This document shows, piece by piece, positions 1-6,262 of a stretch of DNA of 8,282 bases. A program made the translations under genes and the position numbers. The notes beneath the pieces were generated by a model that saw nothing but the letters and a program-made list of their open reading frames with translations, made no database searches and was not told the origin of the DNA. Location: NCBI GenBank assembly GCA_023430885.1, contig JAEYYH010000002.1, positions 1 to 8,282 of the forward strand. Direction: 5' to 3'. Positions within the stretch are counted from its first letter, which is position 1, and each line of letters starts with the position of its first letter. The DNA is from Bacillota bacterium. GTDB taxonomy: Bacteria; Bacillota_I; Bacilli_A; RF39; UBA660.

Positions 1-464
1 ACATAGTAGACGCTGTACGCGGAGGAGAGCCTCGGATCGTTCGGCGCATACAGGGATTGCACCTGACTCGGCAAACTCGGCAGGAACAAGCCGTTGCCGA
101 GCCCGATCATTGCGAGCGCCGGATAGAACAGCGAGTCGAACGCCATCATGAAATGGCCCAGCGCCATGATCGCGCCACCGATCATGACCGCGCGGCGTCT
201 GCCCAGGACGCGATCGGCCACCAGTCCGCCGAGGATCGGCGTGAAGTAGGAGAAGGCGGCGTACGTGCCGTAGATCCACGACGCCTGCGCCTGCGGCATG
301 AGCAACGACTTGGTCATGTAGTACACGAGCAGCGCTCGCATGCCGTAGTACGAAAACTTCTCCCACATCTCCGTGAGAAACAGAATCGTGAGCCCGCGCG
401 GATGACCGAACCAGTCGTTGTCTGAATCAGCAGTCACGGATGCGTCATTCGTGACTGCACTCAC
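1..464 (-). CDS. POT/PTR-family proton-coupled peptide transporter, N-terminal part (cut by window edge)
   Basis: The first 154 codons of a proton-dependent oligopeptide transporter; the rest lies beyond base 1 (the family is usually 450-550 residues). Such proteins import di- and tripeptides across the inner membrane. The first transmembrane helix carries the family signature EMWEKFSYYGMR (residues 32-43), a version of ExxERFxYYG. It is followed by the loop motif GGLVADRVLGRR (79-90) and a TM4 segment GLFLPSLPSQ (125-134). The GTG start overlaps the stop of the YkvI-like gene (GTGA), with GGAG about 11 bases upstream, so the two are probably translated together. Two positions differ from the textbook family: Arg of ExxER is Lys36, and the TM4 'KPN' lysine appears to be Leu128. 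This suggests a divergent subfamily whose substrate may not be an ordinary dipeptide. Family assignment is firm; substrate is not known. Confidence 0.93.
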   Translation of the reverse strand, partial: MSAVTNDASVTADSDNDWFGHPRGLTILFLTEMWEKFSYYGMRALLVYYMTKSLLMPQAQASWIYGTYAAFSYFTPILGGLVADRVLGRRRAVMIGGAIMALGHFMMAFDSLFYPALAMIGLGNGLFLPSLPSQVQSLYAPNDPRLSSAYSVYY

Positions 465-1567
465 GCTGCCGCCGTCTCCACCGGGGCGTACTTGCGCAGT
501 CGCCACAGACCCACCGTGAGCACCGGCACGATCAGAATCGCGATGAAGGCATAGGTGAGCAGTCCGTACCCTTTCGCGATCAGATCGATGAGACCGATGG
601 ACGAGGCGGCGTACACCGACAGCACCATGATCGAGGTCGCAAGTGCCGGACGCATCAGCCGCGGCATCTCTCGCTGCGTCTCTTCGTACACCTTGGCGAC
701 ACGCTCATTGACCGCATGCAGCAGGGCGACGCCTGTATCCACGAGCGTCAGCAACACGGCCAGCTGAAACGCCCATTCGAACCATGAAGCGTGCAGATGC
801 GCCAGCAGAAATGCGGAAGGCAATGCCTTAGCGGCGATCTCCTCGTAGAACCCCATCATGGCCACATAGAACATCACCGCGGGCAACATCCCGAGCGGAC
901 CGCCGAGTGCGCCTGCGATCAGCGCATCACGACGATGTGTCACATGACGGATACAGAACAGCACCGCCGGAATCGTGGCCACGTTGTAGCCTGCGTACGT
1001 GATGCCTGCCTTGAACCAGCCGCCGCCGAGTGGCACCGCCGCGAAATTTGCCCAGATGCGATCGCCGAATGCGACCAGACTCCAGACCACGAACACGATG
1101 TACACGAGATACAGATAGCCGACGGAAAGCGTGAGAAACTTTTCGATCGAGGCATTGCTATAAAAGAGCAGACCGCCCGTCAGCACGATCACTCCCAAGG
1201 AGCCCGCAAGTTTCGGCAGGTCGAGCAGGCTGTGCGCGATCTCACCGGCGGCCGCACCCATGACTGCGACGATGATGACGATGAGCAGGAAGTAGGCGAT
1301 CTCGAAGACAAACCAGCCGCGACCAAGCAGCAATTTGAAGAAGGAACGGTAGTCGTAAGCTCGTGCGACGCGAGCGAGCTCGAAGCTGACCATCAGCACG
1401 GCGCTCCACACGACCATGCTCACCACCATACCGAGCAGCCCACCCCAGGGACCTGCAGGAAGAAAGAACTCCACGAGCTCGCGCCCGGTCGCATAACCGC
1501 CCGCGATCACGGCGGATTCGAATACGAATCCCGGGAGCAGATACCGCTGAAACCAGGAAGCACTCAT
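461..1567 (-). CDS. YkvI-family membrane protein (COG3949), probable transporter of the LeuT/APC type
   Basis: A 368-residue integral membrane protein with about ten hydrophobic helices (roughly residues 13-33, 41-63, 88-108, 122-137, 147-167, 187-205, 216-241, 261-284, 308-326, 334-354). The first helix contains FESAVIAGGYATGRELVEFF (16-35), closely like the 'GAGFATGRE' helix of Bacillus YkvI proteins, whose Gly-rich break resembles the unwound TM1 of LeuT-fold transporters. The substrate of the YkvI family is not established; here an amino acid such as glutamate is plausible from context. The reading frame stays open upstream to 1786, but that part is Arg/Ser-rich, encoded by REP DNA and unlike the family, so the ATG at 1567 is preferred. 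There is no clear Shine-Dalgarno before it, and two alternative hairpins abut the start. The stop overlaps the POT transporter start. Confidence 0.85.
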   Translation of the reverse strand: MSASWFQRYLLPGFVFESAVIAGGYATGRELVEFFLPAGPWGGLLGMVVSMVVWSAVLMVSFELARVARAYDYRSFFKLLLGRGWFVFEIAYFLLIVIIVAVMGAAAGEIAHSLLDLPKLAGSLGVIVLTGGLLFYSNASIEKFLTLSVGYLYLVYIVFVVWSLVAFGDRIWANFAAVPLGGGWFKAGITYAGYNVATIPAVLFCIRHVTHRRDALIAGALGGPLGMLPAVMFYVAMMGFYEEIAAKALPSAFLLAHLHASWFEWAFQLAVLLTLVDTGVALLHAVNERVAKVYEETQREMPRLMRPALATSIMVLSVYAASSIGLIDLIAKGYGLLTYAFIAILIVPVLTVGLWRLRKYAPVETAAA

Positions 1568-1570
1568 GGA

Positions 1571-1596
1571 CGACTGAAGCTCGGCGCAGTCGAGCT
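1571..1596 (-). promoter_or_regulatory. Two mutually exclusive hairpins just upstream of the ykvI-like start codon
   Basis: On the plus strand CGACTG (1571-1576) pairs with CAGTCG (1587-1592), and AGCTCG (1578-1583) pairs with CGAGCT (1591-1596). The arms share bases 1591-1592 and the hairpins interlock, so only one can form at a time. In the transcript they sit directly before the AUG at 1567, where no Shine-Dalgarno is seen. They may be a REP remnant with no function or could affect translation start; the six-base stems are exact but short. Confidence 0.3.
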
Positions 1597-1702
1597 GCGG
1601 CCTTCGATCCCGTTCCCGACTAGCGGACTGACAGACGCGTCGGCGTGTAGCTGTCTGGTTGGTCGTCCCGTGAGCGCGACGCGCATCGAGCGTTTCGCAG
1701 CC

Positions 1703-1727
1703 GTTCGACGAACGTCGGACCCACGGG
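1703..1727 (-). repeat. REP unit 1 (minus orientation)
   Basis: On the minus strand this reads CCCGTGGGTCCGACG then TTCGTCGAAC. It matches the unit at 1807-1829 at 18 of 22 positions, with the differences mostly in the hairpin loop and its flanks, where TTCA is replaced by GTTC-like bases. Confidence 0.65.
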
Positions 1728-1762
1728 ACAAGCGTGTGAACGTTGCTGTAGGTGTGAAAGTT

Positions 1763-1786
1763 GTTCGGCTGAAGCCGGAGCCACAA
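1763..1786 (-). repeat. REP unit 2 (minus orientation)
   Basis: The minus strand reads TTGTGGCTCCGGCTTC then AGCCGAAC. The core CGGCT-TC-AGCCG (1766-1777) is a perfect palindrome. Relative to the neighbouring unit both stem arms change together (GAC/GTC to GGC/GCC), which keeps the pairing intact. It faces the unit at 1807 head to head across 20 bases. Confidence 0.75.
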
Positions 1787-1806
1787 GGACGATGCGGCCC
1801 TGTTGT

Positions 1807-1829
1807 TGTGGGTTCGACTTCAGTCGAAC
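1807..1829 (+). repeat. REP unit 3 (plus orientation)
   Basis: The plus strand reads TGTGGGTTCGACTTC then AGTCGAAC. GTTCGACT (1812-1819) and AGTCGAAC (1822-1829) form a perfect eight-base stem around TC. This is very close to the GTGGGAGCGACTTCAGTCGC repeats known from Xanthomonadales and Pseudomonas genomes. Confidence 0.85.
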
Positions 1830-1859
1830 TGCGCGCCCTTCGCGCAAGCACCGAAATTC

Positions 1860-1881
1860 TCCGACTCAAGTCCGACCCACA
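1860..1881 (-). repeat. REP unit 4 (minus orientation), outward partner of unit 3
   Basis: The minus strand reads TGTGGGTCGGACTTGAGTCG followed by GA, with one mismatch in a seven-base stem. Together with the plus-strand unit at 1807 it makes an inverted pair with the TGTGGG ends outermost (1807-1881, 75 bases), the arrangement of a REPIN. The spacer holds a further small stem, GCGCG-CCCTT-CGCGC. Confidence 0.75.
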
Positions 1882-1901
1882 GTGAATGCTGCTCACCTGT
1901 T

Positions 1902-2969
1902 TCATGCCCGCAGACAATGATCGACGAGCCGTTCGAATTCAGAACCGCCGCGCATCGGGTCTGCGACGGGAAGTCCGAGGCGTTCGCTTTCCATCTGCAA
2001 AGTTCGACGAGCCTCATCCTCGGTCATCTTCGAGGTGTTGAGGCTCACGCCTGCGCAGTAGATCGCCGGGTTCGTGCGCCGGCCGAGTCGCAGATTGAGA
2101 TCGATCGTCTCTCCCAGGGTGGGCAATTCGAACCGCGGGTGACCGAGGGTGTGCGTGCGTCCGGGTTCGTGACACACGACGATGACGTCCGGCTGACTGC
2201 CGTGCAGCAGGCCGAGCGACACTCCAGCGTACGCTGGATGAAAGAGCGAGCCCTGCCCTTCGATCACATCCCAGTGATCGGTCGCCGCGTCCGGTGAAAG
2301 TAGCTCAGCCGCTCCGGCAGCAAAGTCGGCAACGACTGCATCCAGCGGCATGCCGGTGCCCGAAATCATGATTCCCGTCTGACCGGTCGCACGAAAAGTC
2401 GCATCGACGCCGCGTCGCTCCAATGCCCTTACGATCGCCAGTGCGGTGTATTTCTTGCCGAGCGCACAATCCGTACCCACTGCGAGCAGGCGCTTTCCGG
2501 TGCGCTTGCGTCCGCTCGCGATCGGGATATTCGGCGGCGGAGTACGCACGTCGATCAGGCGCCGATGATGACGCTCCGCCGCTGCCCTCAACGCCACGGT
2601 GTCCGCAAGCTTCGTGTGCATTCCACTGATGATGTCGAGGCCGGCTTCGAGCGCACCGATCAACGCCGGCAACCAGCTATCCAGAATCCGGCCGCCGGCG
2701 TTCGCAACCCCGATCACCACCGAGCGCGCACCCGCAGCTTTCGCCTGCGCCGGCGAAAGCTGCGGCAGCCCCACGCTGATGGCATCCGGGGCGCATGCAA
2801 ACTCGCCCACACAGCGTTCGCGGGCCCAGTCGCGCAAGCCGAATGCCGTCTTCGCGTAGCTCGGCTCCGTGACGTCGCCGAGGAAGAGCAGATACGGCTG
2901 CGGCAATTCGAGCGTCACAGCGCTCGCGGCCGGATCTGCAATGCGCGTCACTGATCTGGCGCCGTGCAT
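1902..2969 (-). CDS. dgcN: DUF1611 P-loop protein, probable D-glutamate N-acetyltransferase DgcN
   Basis: A 355-residue cytoplasmic protein of the DUF1611 family. Members named DgcN are reported to acetylate D-glutamate to N-acetyl-D-glutamate, the first step of a D-Glu catabolic route completed by the epimerase DgcA. Visible signatures are PYLLFLGD (25-32), the KTAFGLRDW segment (40-48), a Walker-A-like GTDCALGKKYT (165-175), RATGQTGIMISGTG (193-206), VIEGQGSLFHPAY (235-247) and a C-terminal VADPMRGG (335-342). Length is as expected for the family. The start ATG overlaps the stop of the receptor gene (TGATG), implying translational coupling; the first 20 or so residues before ELPQPYLL may be a variable extension. 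A dgcA-type gene sits one gene upstream. Family assignment is sure. The acetyltransferase activity rests on homology to characterised DgcN proteins, as the P-loop alone would suggest a nucleotide-dependent enzyme. Confidence 0.88.
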   Translation of the reverse strand: MHGARSVTRIADPAASAVTLELPQPYLLFLGDVTEPSYAKTAFGLRDWARERCVGEFACAPDAISVGLPQLSPAQAKAAGARSVVIGVANAGGRILDSWLPALIGALEAGLDIISGMHTKLADTVALRAAAERHHRRLIDVRTPPPNIPIASGRKRTGKRLLAVGTDCALGKKYTALAIVRALERRGVDATFRATGQTGIMISGTGMPLDAVVADFAAGAAELLSPDAATDHWDVIEGQGSLFHPAYAGVSLGLLHGSQPDVIVVCHEPGRTHTLGHPRFELPTLGETIDLNLRLGRRTNPAIYCAGVSLNTSKMTEDEARRTLQMESERLGLPVADPMRGGSEFERLVDHCLRA

Positions 2970-5182
2970 CAGAACCGCACGTCCAGGCTCAGACCCACCG
3001 TGCGAGGCTGCATCACGTTGGCATCGAGCCGCACCGGTTGATTCAACCCATCGACGATGACGCCGCCACCCACATACGCGCGTTCATCGGTGAGATTCTT
3101 GACGAAGAGTCGCGCGGTGACGGCATCGAAGGTTATTTCGGCATTGAGATCGACGATGTCGTACTGCGGCAGGATGTAAGAGATGTCAGCAGCGTTGGTG
3201 ACAACGGCTGTCTGACGCTCATCGACGTACCGCCAGCCCACACCGATATGTGCGTCGCGGCCGCCGAACGCCTGGAACGAGTATGCGGCGGTCAGACATG
3301 CCGTCCATTTCGGAACGCCGGGCAACTGCTCGCCGACTTTGTTGTCGAGCTCCGGCGGATTCGATTTCAGCTCCGCTTCGGTGTACGAGAGGTTCGCGCC
3401 GAGCTGCAGCGAAGGCGTCGGTGCGAAGAGTGATTCGATTTCGAGTCCTCGCGTCTTTGCATCACCCGCATTGTCGAGCGCGGACGTTCCGCCGAATGGT
3501 TGAATCTGCTGAATCGCCTGCCAGTCGACGTAGAAGGCCGCAACGTTGATGAGCGCCTTGCCCTCGGCGAACTCGGTCTTGATACCTGCTTCGTAGTTCG
3601 TGAGCTTGTCGGCGTCCACCGAAGGTGGCACGCCCGGAAGGATCACGTTGGGTCCGCCGGGCCGATAACCGCTCGCGACGCGCACGTACGCCATCGTATC
3701 GGCGTTCAGATGCCAGCGCGGACTCAGCGAATAGGTCCACACGTTTTCGCTCGAGTCGCCCGGAGTCTCGGTTGTCGGCACGATGGCGCCGGTGCTGATC
3801 TGACGGAAGTTCTGATCGTTCTTCGCCCAGCGCAGACCTGCATTGACGTCGAACCTCTCGGAGAACTTGAACGTCACGTCGCCGAACGCAGCGAGCTCCT
3901 TGTAGTCGGTCGGCAATGCCACGTACGCGAAGTACGGAGCGAAGGCTTCGATCGGCTGACGATCCGCATCGAACGCGAACACCTCCTGCACATTGTCGCT
4001 GTCCTCTTCGGTGTAGAACGCGCCTACACGCCAGTCGACGCGTTCACCGATACTCGAGCTCAACCGGAATTCCTGCGTCCACTTTTCCAGATCAAGCGTG
4101 AGCGTGAACTCGTTCAACCCCGCCGGAATCGCGCCTTCCGTCAGAAGCGGATAGAGCGTGCCGAAGATATCCGTCGCATCCTGGTGCTGAACCGTGCGAG
4201 TTTTCGAATAGCTGGATGCAGACACCAGATCGCCCCAGCCGAGATTCCAGTCGATCGTGGCGGAGTAGTAGTCGACATCCTTCTGGAATCGCTGCGGCAG
4301 CGGATGCGAGGTTTCGAGATCGCCGAGGTTGCGCTCGGCCCTGATCGGGTCGATGCCTGTCAAGGCGAACACCACCGTTGCATTGTTGTCGGAATCCACA
4401 CGTTGCCATGTGCCGCCGAAACTGATCGAGAGGTCATCGCCCGGCTGCCACAGGAACGACGCCCGGCCGCCGGTCTGATTCACTTCGTTCTCGTCCTTCT
4501 CGCCCGTGAATACGTTGTCGATGTACCCCGGCGTGTACTGATCGAAATAGCTCGCGCGCATGGCGAACGCGCTGCCCAAAGGCACGTTCACCCCGGCACG
4601 CGCGCCCCATCCGGCGTCGCGCGCGCCTGCGACATCGAAGCCTTCGACACCGGCGCGAAACTCGAGTGCCTCGGTGCTTGGATCACGCATCACATACTTG
4701 AGCAAGCCACCCATCGCGCCCGCACCATAGAGCGTTCCCTGGGGGCCGCGCAGCACTTCGATACGTTCGACGTCGTAAGGCATCAGATCCAGGCCGAACT
4801 CGGTCGCGCGGGCGTAGTTGCTGCTGCCCCCGAGCGGCGTCTCATCGATGTAGGTGCCGACGACGGACCCCGGTCCGAGAGGTGCAATGCCTCGCAAGGT
4901 GATCGATGTCTGGCCCGGGCTGCCACCGCCGGTCACATTGATGCCGGGCAAATAGGCCGCGACATCGTTCAGCTGTGTCACATGCAGGCGCGCCAACGAT
5001 TGTTCGCCGACGGCGCTGACCGATGCCGGCACGTCCTGCAGATTCTCGCTGCGCTTCTGCGCGGTGACGACAATCTCTGCAATGTTGCTCTCCGCCGCTT
5101 GCACATTTGCCGCTGCAATCAGCATCGCGCCTGCCGCGCTGCCGATCGTCATTGCACGCGAAAGCCTGCTGAACTCGTCCAT
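2969..5182 (-). CDS. TonB-dependent outer-membrane receptor
   Basis: A 737-residue outer-membrane receptor that would use TonB energy to move a scarce ligand into the periplasm. A signal peptide (about residues 1-30, ending VQAA) is followed by a TonB box IAEIVVTAQKR (34-44). The plug domain covers about 46-165, with LRGIAPLG (97-104) and VERIEVLRGPQGTLYGAGAMGG (begins 138). The beta-barrel shows ASGYRPGGPN (503-512), DAKTRGLEIE (574-583) and FVKNLTDERAYVG (693-705), and ends in the typical terminal Phe (SLDVRF). No N-terminal signalling extension is present, so self-regulation through an anti-sigma factor is unlikely. A strong ribosome site lies five bases before the ATG. It is placed between the dgcA- and dgcN-type genes and coupled to the latter, so the ligand is probably a D-Glu-containing peptide or related compound. 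This is inferred from context; receptor sequences rarely reveal the ligand. Confidence 0.95.
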   Translation of the reverse strand: MDEFSRLSRAMTIGSAAGAMLIAAANVQAAESNIAEIVVTAQKRSENLQDVPASVSAVGEQSLARLHVTQLNDVAAYLPGINVTGGGSPGQTSITLRGIAPLGPGSVVGTYIDETPLGGSSNYARATEFGLDLMPYDVERIEVLRGPQGTLYGAGAMGGLLKYVMRDPSTEALEFRAGVEGFDVAGARDAGWGARAGVNVPLGSAFAMRASYFDQYTPGYIDNVFTGEKDENEVNQTGGRASFLWQPGDDLSISFGGTWQRVDSDNNATVVFALTGIDPIRAERNLGDLETSHPLPQRFQKDVDYYSATIDWNLGWGDLVSASSYSKTRTVQHQDATDIFGTLYPLLTEGAIPAGLNEFTLTLDLEKWTQEFRLSSSIGERVDWRVGAFYTEEDSDNVQEVFAFDADRQPIEAFAPYFAYVALPTDYKELAAFGDVTFKFSERFDVNAGLRWAKNDQNFRQISTGAIVPTTETPGDSSENVWTYSLSPRWHLNADTMAYVRVASGYRPGGPNVILPGVPPSVDADKLTNYEAGIKTEFAEGKALINVAAFYVDWQAIQQIQPFGGTSALDNAGDAKTRGLEIESLFAPTPSLQLGANLSYTEAELKSNPPELDNKVGEQLPGVPKWTACLTAAYSFQAFGGRDAHIGVGWRYVDERQTAVVTNAADISYILPQYDIVDLNAEITFDAVTARLFVKNLTDERAYVGGGVIVDGLNQPVRLDANVMQPRTVGLSLDVRF

Positions 5183-5187
5183 AACCG

Positions 5188-5192
5188 CCTCC
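5188..5192 (-). promoter_or_regulatory. Strong ribosome binding site of the TonB receptor gene
   Basis: On the minus strand GGGAGGCGGTTATG places GGAGG five bases before the ATG at 5182. This is the best Shine-Dalgarno in the window. It fixes the receptor start and implies high translation relative to its neighbours. Confidence 0.8.
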
Positions 5193-5254
5193 CGATCCCG
5201 TGAAGTTTCATCAACGGCCGCGACGCTGCGGGTTTGGTGTTCATACGCACGCGC

Positions 5255-6253
5255 TCATTTGCCCCAGACCGCTTCGTCGCAGTAAATGCGCCCGTCCTCG
5301 TAGCGAACGGCGGGCTCGCGATCGCGCGTGATGAAAGTAGGCCCGTCCAGATCGACGTAGTCGCACAGCTGCGCGACGACGAACGCAGGCGCCATGGCCC
5401 AGCTGGTGCCCACCATGTTCCCGACCATGACCTGCAAACCGAGACGACGCGCTTCTGCGGCGATCTGCAGCGCCTCCGTAAGTCCGCCGCATTTGTCGAG
5501 CTTGATGTTCACGACATCGAAGCAGTCGGCGAAAGCCGCAAGGTCGGCAAGACTCTGAATGCTCTCGTCCGCCGCGATGGGAATCGGGCTCTGCAAACTT
5601 CGCAGCTCGAACTCTCGTCCGCGGGGCAGAGGCTGTTCGAGTAGCTGGACGTTCGCCTCGATCAGTGCAGGCATCAACGACGCCAGCTTGTCGACCGAGT
5701 AGCCCTGATTGGCATCGACACCGAGCCAGACATCGGGGCACGTATCACGCACAGCGCGCACGCGAGCCAGGTCGCCTTCGAGATCACCGTTCAGTTTCAG
5801 TTTGAGCGCGCGTGCACGTGCCAGAAGATCGGCCGCTCGCGCCACGGCGACAGGATCGTCAGCGCTCAAGGTCAAAGTTGTGATGCGCGGCGCGAGTGCC
5901 TTCACGCCCGCCAGACTCCAGACGGCAGACTTGCTTTCACTGGCCTCGAGTTCCCACAGCGCACAGTCGATCGCATTGCGCGCCCCGCAGGGCGGCAAGG
6001 CGCCACCTAGCCACTCGCGATCGACACCGCGCTCGATCTGCGGACGCAAGGCCTCGATCGTGGCGATCATGCGATCGGGGGTGTCGTCGAGGTAATACAC
6101 GCCTGCGGCCTCGCCACGACCCCGTGCCTGGACACGCTGCAATGTCACGACGACAACGGGGACTTCGGTGAAGGTGTAGCCAGAGATCCGAAACGGCGCC
6201 TTCAAGGGCAGCCGCTCCAGCTCCACCTGCATCTGCATCGCAGCCGGGCTCAT
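5255..6253 (-). CDS. dgcA: Enolase-superfamily epimerase, probable N-acetyl-D-glutamate racemase DgcA (dipeptide epimerase family)
   Basis: A 332-residue member of the muconate-lactonizing branch of the enolase superfamily, annotated in many genomes as L-Ala-D/L-Glu epimerase or DgcA. DgcA turns N-acetyl-D-glutamate into N-acetyl-L-glutamate by proton exchange at the alpha carbon. The catalytic set is complete: KLK (151-153, with Lys153 the likely base), metal ligands Asp180 in GVDANQGY, Glu206 in LLEQPL and Asp229 in AADES, and the second lysine Lys251 in NIKLDKCGGLTEAL. The capping domain includes LPPCGARNAIDCALWELEA (86-104), typical of the group. A DLDGP motif (301-305) keeps the Asp-x-Asp that binds the free amino group in dipeptide epimerases, so activity on L-Ala-D-Glu-type dipeptides cannot be excluded. 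It starts 9 bases after the hydrolase stop, with only a weak ribosome site; Met6 or Met8 are possible alternative starts. The nearby DUF1611 gene favours the DgcA reading. Confidence 0.87.
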   Translation of the reverse strand: MSPAAMQMQVELERLPLKAPFRISGYTFTEVPVVVVTLQRVQARGRGEAAGVYYLDDTPDRMIATIEALRPQIERGVDREWLGGALPPCGARNAIDCALWELEASESKSAVWSLAGVKALAPRITTLTLSADDPVAVARAADLLARARALKLKLNGDLEGDLARVRAVRDTCPDVWLGVDANQGYSVDKLASLMPALIEANVQLLEQPLPRGREFELRSLQSPIPIAADESIQSLADLAAFADCFDVVNIKLDKCGGLTEALQIAAEARRLGLQVMVGNMVGTSWAMAPAFVVAQLCDYVDLDGPTFITRDREPAVRYEDGRIYCDEAVWGK

Positions 6254-6262
6254 GAGCGCTAC

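Larger units (their letters stand above)
1568..1901. other. Intergenic REP-element cluster between dgcN and the ykvI-like gene
   Basis: This 334-base stretch holds no credible gene. It contains four copies of a palindromic unit close to GTGGGTTCGACTTCAGTCGAAC (1703-1727, 1763-1786, 1807-1829, 1860-1881), three on the minus strand and one on the plus, plus a possible decayed copy sharing CTTCAGTCG at 1571-1579. The last unit begins 20 bases after the dgcN stop, the usual place for REPs. Stems without a following U-run could shield the upstream message or weaken transcription into the ykvI-like gene. No clear promoter could be picked out by eye, so it is open whether the last two genes have their own promoter. 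Confidence 0.8.

Noticed and set aside
1568..1786. Upstream extension of the ykvI-like gene to the ATG at 1786
   Set aside because: The extra 73 residues are encoded by REP DNA, are Arg/Ser-rich and have no counterpart in the family, whose N-terminus matches the start at 1567.
1807..1829. Rho-independent terminator after dgcN
   Set aside because: The stem is good, but neither strand has a following T-run, so it fits a REP better.
1703..1881. CRISPR array
   Set aside because: The repeats are palindromic, vary in sequence, occur in both orientations and have irregular spacing.
791..1885. Plus-strand frame of 364 codons across the ykvI-like gene and REP region
   Set aside because: Composition is odd (runs of Asp, many His and Gln), there is no family resemblance, and it is antisense to a well-supported membrane protein.
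1564..1917. Small minus-strand frame of 117 codons in the intergenic region
   Set aside because: It is built almost wholly from REP units and runs into dgcN; no ribosome site or protein-like composition.
3500..5203. Long open frame (567 codons) on the plus strand opposite the TonB receptor
   Set aside because: It is His/Arg-rich with no recognisable domain and is fully antisense to a clear receptor gene. High GC leaves antisense frames open.
5183..5254. Operator-like palindrome in the spacer before the receptor gene
   Set aside because: Only four-base arms (TGAA/TTCA, CCGC/GCGG) are present, which is expected by chance.
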